From: Apostichopus japonicus
Lineage: Eukaryota > Echinodermata > Holothuroidea > Aspidochirotida > Stichopodidae
Length of the DNA stretch: 64,000 nt
Assembly: GCF_037975245.1 (NCBI RefSeq)
Contig: NC_092578.1
Coordinates: 12,506,321-12,570,320, forward strand
Reading direction: 5' to 3'
Each line of letters begins with the position of its first letter. The stretch's first letter is position 1. The notes under the pieces were generated by a model. The model was not told where the DNA came from. It made no database searches and saw only the letters and a list, made by a program, of their open reading frames with translations. Both the position numbers and the translations under genes were made by a program. This document shows, piece by piece, positions 28,901-40,900 of the stretch.

Positions 28901-31900
28901 TCATATTACAGTATGGTTAGAGCAGAAAACACAGGTAAGCATCTCATAATCTATGCTACCAATCCATAATACAGTAGAGCAGCAAACACAGGTATGCATT
29001 TTATAATGTATACTGCCAATCCATATTACAGTATGGTTAGAGCATCAACCACAGGTAAGCATCTCATAATATATGCTCCAATTGATATTACAGTATGGTT
29101 AGAGCAGAAAACACAGGTAACATCTCATAATCTATGCTACCAACCCATATTACAGCATGGTTATAGCAGCAAGCACATGCAAGAATATATGCTCCAATCC
29201 TCTATTCCATTATTCTATGATTGGTGCAACACACACTGATAGCAATACATACCCCCATCTTGAATCTCAGTGTTCCCATCACATTGCGTTCATGCCGGGG
29301 TTCTCACTGGCTATTTCTGCCTGTTTCTGCTGTAGGAGGTGAGAAGTGAAGCATCAACGCCAAGTGCCGTTTATGAAGCGGAGCACCTGAGAGATGAGCT
29401 GGGTCAACTACAAAATAAAATAGACTCACTGGAGGAGTCCCTGGATGTCAAGGAGGAAACTCTGGAGGAATTCAGTAAGAATCTTTAAGCTCCATCATCA
29501 AAGGCAGCAATTATGTATTTCAATGGTGAAGGGGGGGGGGGGGGAGGGAGGGGTTGGGAGAGTGGTTAAGTAATCCTGTAGGACCTCATTGCAGTATTTG
29601 GTTACCTGGTAGGATTTTGCTATTATTGCTGGTCATCCACAAAGGCCTTTTAAAATGTCAATAAAGTCATGTCCAGTGACAACAGGATAATTGCTATTGA
29701 TTTAAAATGTAGTTGTGGTATTTTGCAAGTTGGGCTGATTATTCTTTCAGTACTCTTGTGCATCTAGACACTTTATTATCAAGCTTCTAACATTGTACGC
29801 CTGTGTGTGTGTGTGTCTGTGATATCATTGGCTGTACTTTGTTAATCAGATAAAAACACATCTATAAATAATTCAAAATAATTCAATGCTTCAAAGTCTA
29901 CAAATAGTCAATTCAATTACATATTCCATCATCAAGATACTCCTAAATATGTTTGAACATTCACAAATTCATCCTTACAGAAAATGATGTCGAAAGGTTA
30001 AACAGAGAACTGGAAAAGGAGAAAGTTCGTGTGAAGCAGGTAAGATCGTCTTTGAGGATTCTTTTGCTGGTCAAGTTGCCAAGATCTTTAAAAATAATTT
30101 GTTCAGAGGTTTTGTGTATTGATCATACATTACCCATCAACCCTCAAACCATCTCCCACTCCTGTAAAAGAAATATTCAACAAAACACTTCACCAAAGCA
30201 TATACTTATCTGATTTACAGATTGCGAGAAAATGACATTTGGAGCTTACCACAAACCCACAAAATGTTAATCAGTATGAACATGGTTGTGATGTCGTGGA
30301 TTCACTTTGTCTAGACTGCCCAAATTATTTCAAGGTACTCGATCACTGAGTCCTGTTTCCAAGACACCCTTCCTGACCATTTGATTACAGTGTATACAAT
30401 ATTTCTGTTTATTCACCTATGAAGATGAAGTGTTACTGAAATATATAGTATTGTGACTTATAATGGAGTATTAAGAGGGATTCCAGGGTTAATGTGCTCC
30501 ATGGATACAAAGTGAATCCGTGGTATCACAACATTGTTCATTTAAAAACTTTTAGTGGTTGAGGTTTTTTTTCGAATATCGTTTCCTCTGGACCTGCAAT
30601 TCCTATGAGTATATGTTTTGGTGAAGTGTTGTTTTGCATTTTGCAGGTTATCAAATATGAAAGAAACTAGTCTTTTAAGTAACATTACATTGGTTTGGGT
30701 TGCAACCCCTGCTGTTCCATGAATCTTTTAGGAGACATTTAAAAAAAAAAAAAAAAATTTTTGTCCCTGAACACTCTTATTATGTTGTCTTGCTTTACTT
30801 TGCATTGTCATGCATATTGAATGGAGTTGAGGTGTGAATATAATCTTTTGTATCTTTGTTATGTGTAGCTGGAAACTGAGATGGATGAACAGCAAGCCAG
30901 TGCTGCACAAGAAATGTCATCCCTGAGAAGAATTGTAAGTAGTAGTAGTGGTAGTGGTAGTAGTGGTTTTAGTAGTACTATAAGTAGTGGTAGTAGTAGT
31001 AGTTGTAGTATTAGTAGAAGTGGTAGTAGTATTAGTAGTAGTAGTGGTAGTAGAGGTAGTAGTAGTGGTAGTAGTGGTAATAGTAGTAGTAGCAGTAGTA
31101 GTAGTAGTATAGTTGTAGTAGTAGTGGTAGTGGTAGTAGTGGTGGTAGTGGTAGTGGTAGTAGTAGTAGTAGTAGGAGTAGGTGTAGTAGTATAGTTGTA
31201 GTAGTAGTAGTGGTAGTGGTAGTAGTGGTGGTAGTGGTAGTAGTAGAAGTAGTAGTAGGAGTAGGTGTAGTAGTATAGTTGTAGTAGTATTAGTTATAGT
31301 AGTAGTAGTAGAAGTAGTAGTGGTAGTGGTAGAAATAGTAGTAGTAGTAGTGGTAGTAGTAGTAGTTGTAGTAGTAGTGGTAGTAGTGGAAGTAGTGGTA
31401 GTAGTAGTAGTTGTAGCAGTAGTAGTAGTAGTATAGTTGTAGTAGTAGTAGTGGTAGTGGTAGTAGTGGTAGTAGTAGTAGTAGTTGTAGTAGTAGTGGT
31501 AGTAGTAGGAGTAGGTGTAGTAGTATAGTTGTAGTAGTAGTAGTGGTAGTGGTAGTAGTGGTAGTAGTAGTAGTAGTTGTAGTAGTAGTGGTAGTAGTGG
31601 TAGTAGTGGTAGTAGTGGTAGTAGTGGTAGTAGTGGTAGTAGTGGTAGTAGTAGTAGTAGTAGTAGCAGTAGTAGTAGTAGTATAGTTGTAGTAGTAGTA
31701 GTGGTAGTAGTGGTGGTAGTGGTAGTAGTAGTAGTAGTAGTAGTAGGAGTAGGTGTAGTAGTATAGTTGTAGTAGTAGTAGTGGTAGTGGTAGTAGTGGT
31801 GGTAGTGGTAGTAGTAGAAGTAGTAGTAGGAGTAGGTGTAGTAGTATAGTTGTAGTAGTATTAGTTATAGTAGTAGTAGTAGAAGTAGTAGTGGTAGTGG

Positions 31901-34900
31901 TAGAAATAGTAGTAGTAGTAGTAGTGGTAGTAGTAGTAGTAGTTGTAGTAGTAGTGGTAGTAGTTGTAGTAGTAGTAGTAGTAGCAGTAGTAGCGGTAGA
32001 AGTAGTAGTAGTAGTAGTGGTAGTGGTAGTGGTAGTGGTAGAAATAGTAGTAGGAGTAGTGGTAGTAGTAGTAGTGGTAGTGGTACAGAGCGTTATGGTC
32101 AAGTGGTTAAGGCAGTGGACGTGTGATCTAAGGATTGCAGGTTCGAGTCCTGGCCAGATCATTGTGTTGTGTCCTTGGGTAAGGCACTTTATCTCAATTA
32201 CCTCTCTTCACCCAGGTGTATAAATAGGGACCTGTGAAATAAAACTGTCAGCTGGCCCTGTTTAGCTGCTGCCATGTGGAGGGATTGTCTCTATGTTTGA
32301 TAGGTTATTGCTGAACCTGGTAATATTGTGATCTGCCTTGAGCACCATTATCATTGGATATATCTGCGCTCTATAAATCCTCAATATTATTATTAATAAG
32401 TAGTAGTGATGAAGATGGTGGTGAAGATGGTGGTGAAGGTGGTGGTGAAGGTGGTGGTGAGTTGTATATGGTGGCGATGTGTTTGATGGTTGTGGTGAAG
32501 CTGTTGTTGGTGGTGACTTTTGTTGAAGGAGGTGATGGTGGCAAAGATGTTAGTGGTGATGTTGATGGTGGTGGTGGTGTTAATGATGGTGGTGGTAGTG
32601 AAGACGATATTGATGGTGGTAACAGGTGTTACTATTACTTAATGTAGTGAATGGCATTGAGGGTTTCTTATAAAAATCACATAAAGATGTTGCTTGTTAG
32701 CTTAGCTGTTCAAGTTTTGGTCAGGATAATTTGTAATTTGAATTATTGTTTTGGTTTGGTTCTGGATAATACTAACGACACAAAATTGGCTGGGGGTGAC
32801 AGATCTGTAAAAACTGATTGCATTCTTAAATTAATCTGTGAGTCAGTGATCTTTGAGTCAAAAAATCTAGTATCTTATAAATGGATAACTTGTTATCACA
32901 TTCTGATGAATTATTTGGTATGTTTGGGAAAATTGCTTCAAGTTATTGATGAAATGTAAAAAGGATGTTTTTAAACAATCTTATAAAATCCACCGTAGGG
33001 AAACTAGGGTTCGCAACTACAGTTCACACAATTTGAAGTTCATTTGGAACCTTCAACCTCCATTCTCTCTCCCCTTCACATTCCCTTCTTCTTTGCCACC
33101 CACATTCCTTTCATCTTTGCTTCTCTGCCCCTCCAAAAATGGTCTCTGAAACTCATTTACCCTCACATAGGGCACAGCTACTCATATTTGGTGATTGCAC
33201 AGTGATGTATTCTGCATGACTTGTTTCATATACCTGTTTTAATGAAGTTGTATTGCTCTCTATTTCACAGGCTGACAAACAAAGGATGCAAATGGAGAAA
33301 GATATTCAAGACAAGATGAAGAAGGCAAGAGAGGATGTAAGTGCTACTGTTCTCCCTTCCTCTCTGGCAATGAGAAATGGACAGTGATTATCAAGACAAC
33401 AGACAAGTCATAGTACTTCACAAAGGTTTCAGAGAGTTTCCTTTGGGTAGTGCTCGCCATCCCTCCTCCACCACCCCTCTCCCTCCTACCTCAGTTATAT
33501 TCAGACTTTCAGGAGTGTTAACTTAGACATATCTCTGTGGCCTTGTGGTCGTAACAGATGTCTGATGCACTTGAAAAAGTCTCTTACACTTCTTCCATAC
33601 AAATATCCAGGTAGGCATACAACAGTGTTATAGCTGAGGTAGCTAGGCATATACAGGTACCCTATTAATAATAATCATAATAATAATAATAATCAGCAGT
33701 TATTTTTACAACGCTTAAGCGACCACAAATGTGGGAGAAACCCGCAATGGCTTATGGATTACAACTTACACGTCGGATGGCTTCCAATTCAACATTTTAA
33801 CTCAAATTTGGAATCTTTTCAATTTAGAAAGTCATTTCAGATGGGAAAACTGTAGATTGCTCTTGGATGAACAACCCACCTTATTAGGCAGACTAGAGAC
33901 AATGGCAAGCCTACATTATTATAATCATTGGCTGATAACTGTTTCGGCTATGTTGCACACCCTCTTAGATAAGATGAAATGCTATATGTACAAGTTATAC
34001 AATGTAAAGTTAATTAAGCACAAGAACTACTTTGCAAAACCAGTTGGAACACAAAAAGAAAATGATGAGACCATCTAATTTGCATAACTTACTTGAAATG
34101 TGTTGGAATATGGTTAATATGTTATGTTGGTAAATGACACACAACCACCTGCCTTGAAGGACAACTGTACATGAGATACTAATAATATTGATACATGGTA
34201 GGATAAAATTTCGGATTTCTTGAATGCTTCTTGGAAGTCAAAAGTTGATGACAACATCAACACCTCAGTGGAAGCCTCTTCTATCATTTTACATTTATTA
34301 ATTTTCTGTAAGTTATTAATCTTTGACCTTTGTTACTGCCTGTCTGATAGATGCTTAATATAGCCAAGGATCACGCCGCTGAACAACAACGGCAGGAACA
34401 AGAGAAAGCCAGATTATTAAAAGAACAGAAGAAAGCAGAAACAGCACTCAGGGCAAAGGTACGTACATCATTAAACGCTACTCTCTGCAGCAGTTAAGTT
34501 TGGTAACGATTTCAAAATATTTGACGCAACAATCCCATAACTGTATAGTTTATCAGCTCTACTCATCCAATTTCTTGCCAGTGATGAAGATTAGTTTCAA
34601 ATGTTGTCAATTTACCTCCTAGTTTTACTTCCTAGTTGTGATGCGCCCTATATCCGTGCATCGATAGAATCTTATTAAAACCTGACCTGGAGTGACTTTT
34701 CAGTCATCAGTGTGATCCATTAGGCATTATGGACTGGGGGAGGAAGGAGTGTGGGGGAGGGAGGGGAGGGGACAAGGATCAGACAAAACACAATGGGGTT
34801 ATATATAATATTACACACACTAGGTGGTCATGTGCAATTTATGATGCATTGTAAGTTTATGTGATGCATAGTATGTGATGAATATAAGTAGTAATACGTG

Positions 34901-37900
34901 CAGTCAGAGGTCATAGTACTCACATGAAATGTCTCTCTCTCTCTCTGAAAATAGGAGAAAGCTCAGCAAGTCAATGCAATAAAGTCAGAGGAGGAATTAT
35001 TCAAGATTCAAAGAACAGAGAGAAATCTCAGGATGGAAATAAACAGGTATGTTTCCTAACTCAAATCATTTAAGAAAAAAATAATAGTAACTACATGTTA
35101 ATTTACATTTCACAGGGGATGTGTTACCATCAAATTTTACCATGCCAGTGTTGCTGAAAGTTTCCAACATTACTTTCATATGAGTTCTTACCCTTGAAAT
35201 TATTGTCAAGTATTTTGTCAGGTCAAATAAGGTAATCAATGCTTGGAAGGTGGCAGTAAAACAAGTGTAAAATTTTGACCAAACATGACCAATTTTCGTC
35301 TCTCAAGTTTTGTGGCAGTGCTGGAAACCTTAAAGTTAGTAGTGACATTAGACTGTTGCATATGCATAAGGCATAATGGTAAAGGAGCTACATGGCCACC
35401 ATTTCTATGTAATAACAAAAGAAAAGTTTGGCAATCAAAGGGTGAATTCTTTGTTTCATATACCTCATAATTATATGGCTAATTTTCGCATTATTTTTCT
35501 CTCAGATTGCAACAAAAAGTCAAGAAGTAAATATTTTAATGAAACACACTCATACCTTGAAGAAAATGTAGAAATTTTGGAGATATAATATTCAAATCTC
35601 TATGTCTCCTATAGTCCACTGTAGTGTGTACAAAACAAATTTAATTTTGGGAAAACCCAGACTCCATTAATTTTTGCCACCTCACACTTGTTGATAGCCC
35701 CCCATGCCACTGTTTAGTGTAGATTGTATTGTACTGGACTGTATAGTGTGTTTCAGAATAGAACTATTGTAGAGTGCTTTGAGGTTATTTCTTCTAGGCG
35801 TTTGTGCATTACTGTAACTGTGGAACAGCTTATATATGAAACTTCACACATTTGAGGGTAATCTGGATACTGCAGAATCCAAATAATAGATGATCCCCTT
35901 AGTACAGATTTCATGATGCTAATAACTGCAGACACTCTGATAAGGATACACAAGAGTGAAGGTCTACTTAAGTTTACTACAAACTTTTTATAGTCAAAAA
36001 GTCAGATCAAACTTATGTATAAAATAATTTTTTATTGATAACTGGTGATTAGTTTGTCTAGAGTATGTTACCATACAGGCATCATTTCACGGCAGCAAAA
36101 AGGACCAAAATCATGAGTTTGATGTAGCATATAGTTCAAATTATCTTTTGAAGTTCTTTGTGTCTGTCATAGAAACAAATGCAGCGATTCGGTGAGAACC
36201 GCTCTTTCGGTAGCCCACAAAGTAACAAAATAGGGTAACTTAGAGTGTGTCTTCTCTATTTTCTAAGTTATTAGGAAATGTTAAGTCCATTTCTTAACAA
36301 ATTTGCCTGCTACCAGCAAAATGTGCATCTTTTGTCAATGAATCTTTCGTCTTTCTCTTTAAACATAGACTTAAGAAGGAGCTGGCAAGAACAACCAAGA
36401 TGTGGGAGAAGAAGTTTGCCATTTTACAAAAGAGGTCTGTATGCAAGTCCAGAATTATCACCAGTATTTATCTACACAGTAGGACTGTTTTATCCCAATG
36501 TTTATACAATAATCCTGACTGACATTTTCGATTCATTTCATTTTGAAAGTGATATGAAAGGAGTAATGATTACGTTTTATAGAATATTGACATAACCCAT
36601 TCATTTATCTTCCATAAGACCATAACCCTGTTCTGAACTCTTTCACTGTAGTATTATCCTGGGGCCACCATGTACTCAATGTTACTCTATAGACTGCAAA
36701 ATAAATTGTGACAAGTTGAAGATGTTTTGACATGATGATTACACTTTTAAAAGTATGATACAAGGAATGTATGCAATGTGGTTTCGTCCTAGTAGTACAG
36801 GGTGCTGCACGTAGTGGTATACCATAAATTACTGAAAAGATATTGGCTACCTGAAATTAATGTGAGATGGAGGCAACTTTAAACAAAATATAACAGTATT
36901 AGTATACTAATGGATGAGATTCACCATCCACACCCAAAATTAACAGAGGGCGCTCTAATATCACTCCTATGTTGTTCAGTGAAACTTGACTTGATGCTGT
37001 ATGTGACTGTAGATCATAACGGTACCGTGAGTTGATCACTGGTATTATATACAATGTTGTTGATAATTATTGAAGAAGAGATCTTTTGAAACATATATAC
37101 AAAGTTTCAAGTCAAACAAACTGTTTTTAAGAACCTTAACATGTGTTTTCAAAGCAGTTTTTTCTCATTCCGCTAAACTGCACAGGTGGAACCTTGAACT
37201 AGTCAAATACCCAGCGTGTGTATGTATGCAAGTTCATCTTTATACATGTATGCATGCTTGTGAGTCCTGTCAAGTGATTGTGTTATGTTGATTCAGAGAT
37301 CTATTAACAGCACAGATTACACACATTAGGATCGATATCACGGCATCCCTATGTAGTAATGCTGGAGAGCCCCCCCCCCCATTGGGAGTTTTCACTCAAT
37401 GGGATCATTATGATATATGGTAAACATGATTGTTGGGGTTGTTTCTCCTAAACTGACAATCACAACAACTTGAAGATGTTTACTCTGTCCCTAGTGTTAT
37501 TTTCCATGAATTGAATGTAAATGGAAGCAAATATGTTAGCGTGTTGAGTTAGTGTTACAAGAAAAAGTCTCCCTAGTTTCTACTCTGTCCCTAGTGTTAT
37601 TTTCCATGAATTGAATGTAAATGGAAGCAAATATGTTAGCGTGTTGAGTGTTATAAGAAACAGTCTCCATGGTGTGTTGAGTAAGTGTTACAAGAAACTG
37701 TCTCCCTAGTGTGTTGGTTTCGAGATGTACCATTACTCAAGAACGCTGGTTACTTTTCAAAATCCTGTTAATATTCAAGCTGATACATCATCTACCTGTG
37801 ATGTAAAACAGTTTTCATTTGTCCAATTTTCCATTGCTTAAAAAAAAAAAGAGAAAATATTATAACAGTTGTATTTAATTTGCATATAAGATTTGGGCAA

Positions 37901-40900
37901 AATGTTGTCATTATCAGTAAATGATGAGGATAACGGACATAATGCCAGTTTGCAATTAATGTGTTCTTGGTCATATCTATTTCTACACTACAATGTGTTT
38001 CAAACTATGTTTTTTCTTCCTTTTTTTTTAGTTTATATGCTATTAAAGATGAGAGTTACCTCAGACAGACCCTTCAGAAGCAAGCAGCTGCATTGCACCA
38101 TGTATCTGTGTCATATGCTGTAAGTTCTTCATCTCATCAATGTAACTCCTTCATCTCATCAATTTTCAAAAGATTTGTCGCTAAACACTCATAGCAAATA
38201 TCAATTATTACAGTATGTTTGTCACTGTTCACTGCAGGTGGGTTTTTTGGAAGGGGCCCAGCCCCCCCCCCTCCTCTTTCACTTTTCACACTGCACATAT
38301 CCTGTTCTATCAGATAGAGGTTAGACCTGTTCATACTGTCAATTTGAGTGCTTTGAAGCATGATATGAGATGATAGTATAGAGTGGTATTAGCATTGGAA
38401 AATTGTCTCAAGTGGGCTGTCCCCTTGTGCTAACTCATGTATGATAACATAATCTACTTTAATGACTTAACAGTTTCCTCAAAAAATCAGCTGATAAATT
38501 ACAACAGACATTTGAATTGGTTGTTTTGCACCGGGTCTCAGAGAAAAGTGTTATTATATCTGATACTTTACTCTCTGAATATAATTCGCTAAGGTAAGTA
38601 TCAGGCTCTGCTTGTTAGCATAAACCATTCACATAATAACTGTTGGTGACAGCAATATGTGTAGGAAACTGTGCTATAACATGGGAAGAGTTATTAACAT
38701 TCAGTTACCAGAAGCAGATTAATGAATGACTAATAACATTCAGATGTCTTTGTTAAGAGAAAGGATTGCTGCAATGTACCAATGAAATTATTTTAAATTG
38801 GAAGAATAACCTTTTCTTTTGTCTAAAATTACAACAAATCGATATATTTCAATTTTCTTTCTTTAGTCTGATCGTCCTATGGGTATGGTACCAACAAGTG
38901 AACCATTGCCTGCCAAGAAAAGCCCTCTTCAACCATTGGTAAGTTCATCAAAGCTGATCATACAATAGTTTGAAAGTGTTTGATGTAATGGATCAGAGGC
39001 AATGTTGTTGATGGCTTCCTCATTGTAATGTTCCATTCCTTGATTCTGTTCCTGTTTGTTTGGCAAATAAGCTAGTTCATAGTCACACCATAGAGGAGTC
39101 TAGTGCAATAGGTCAAAAGGTCAATTGGTATGGTCATACTCTCGGTCATAGGCATTTGCTGGATTCTACACTCTATACAGTGATTTATGTACACTAATGT
39201 AATGAGGGAAACCAATACTACTGTAAATCTAACACAGCCTGAGTACTTTTCAGCCGATACCTCATATACAATGACTCAGATCCCTCAGAGATGGAAAGTT
39301 ATGAAGGAAGAACTATTTAATAGATGATATTCGACTGTGAAAGACTGGCTAGTCAGGGTTTTTCTTCTGTCACGGCCTATTGACAGACTAGGCTACATAC
39401 AGGTTCCAACACACATCAGTATTTGCACATGTTACATAACGTGCACGCCATCGACAGCATAAATTTATTGAAAAGACACAGTTGTTAGTAGTGAACAGGT
39501 TATCTGGGGCAGGAGCATCATATAACAGACATGTTTTCTGTTCCAAATGCTGCAGAGAATTTTTTTTTGTATCCAAATAGAAACAACTAAGGTGAAATAG
39601 ATACCCTGCTTGAGTTACGATGCTGGAAATATTTTGCACTGGTATGACATTGCAGTGCTTGGTATAATACCGATTGACCTGTAAGGAAAGGTCACAGACA
39701 GAAGTAATGCATGTGTAGATGCTATCTCTGAACTAGCCATTTAAGACTATTTGTCTAAAACAATTGTTCACCATCATAGCTGTCTTACATGCCTTGTAGG
39801 TTTAGGCAGTGTGTCCCCATAGTTGATACCAGATTAACACCCTGTGGTCCCCTAAGGCAGCATATGCTTACTTCCTTGCGACTGTGGTGCCCTAAAGCAG
39901 TAATTGCTTATCTCCTTGCCACTGTGGTGCCCTAAGGCAGCATATGCTTACCTCCTTGCCACTGTGGTGCCCTAAGGCAGGATATGCTTACCTCCTTGCC
40001 ACTGTGGTGCCCTTAGGCGGCATATGCTTACCTCCTTGCCACTGTGGTGCCCTAAGGCAGCATATGCTTACCTCATTGCCACTGTGGTGCCCTAAGGCAG
40101 CATATGCTTACCTCCTTGCCATTCTTGACTCTTGTTGGCAAATCCAAAACCGAAGTTGGAATGCCTTGCCTGGAAGTGTTTACGGAAGCCCCTTTACATT
40201 GTAGATGCCTTAATTTTTATTTTGGGGGGGGGGGGGAGAGACCCTAGGCCCTTGCTTTATCTGTCTATTGGATAATCTGGCACTGACCCTACAGAGGTCT
40301 GTTTACCTGGGGAGCCCTGGACACGTATGAAAGACCCTGTAGAAAACCTGCATGCTAGAGATTGTAGACCACAAATGAAGCACACTTTGAGACCTTGTTT
40401 ACCACGGCACTCTTAGCCTCCAGAACTTACCCATGTTTGTACTGCTTGCTCTTAGGAGGTGCTCCAGTGTAATCAGCAGCCTGAAAAAATGAAAATCGCT
40501 AAAAGTGGAGGTTGGTTGACTCTACTAGATAAGACAATAAGTAGCTCATAGTTCTATGAATGATTGTTTCTTATGATTACTCACACCTAATCTTCCTTTC
40601 TCTCAAGTTTTCAAATTCCATTACCTTTTCACTTGTTGTTCATTTTAACAGCCTGGCATTAGCAGACCTCCCACAACAGATCGACAGATGCTGTCTCCCT
40701 ACACTCTCTCCCCACCACCAGGAAGAGGGGTGGAGGTCTTCTCAGTCGCTGGTGAGAACTCATACTTTTGTTTGTATACAAACGGTATAATATGAACATG
40801 CTCGTTGATGTTACATGACTGTCAAGGTTTCCGAATGTCAGGCTGTCTAATGTTAATTCATTTATAGTTTCATCTGTGTACGCTGTATTTATGTTTTGTA

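Noticed and set aside
30881-31195. Serine- and valine-rich frame continuing from a real exon
   Set aside because: The exon ends at 30934 with a good donor, and the next in-frame exon is at 33271. The rest is trinucleotide repeat.
32086-32160. Second tRNA-like sequence
   Set aside because: Same reasoning: a SINE head with a non-tRNA body and ATT tail.
31290-32162. 290-codon minus-strand frame rich in threonine, leucine and tyrosine
   Set aside because: It is the translation of the GTA/GGT array; no start context, domain or splice support.
39944-40204. Repeat-containing protein frame
   Set aside because: It is the 40-bp minisatellite read in one frame; 40 is not a multiple of three, so periodicity drifts.
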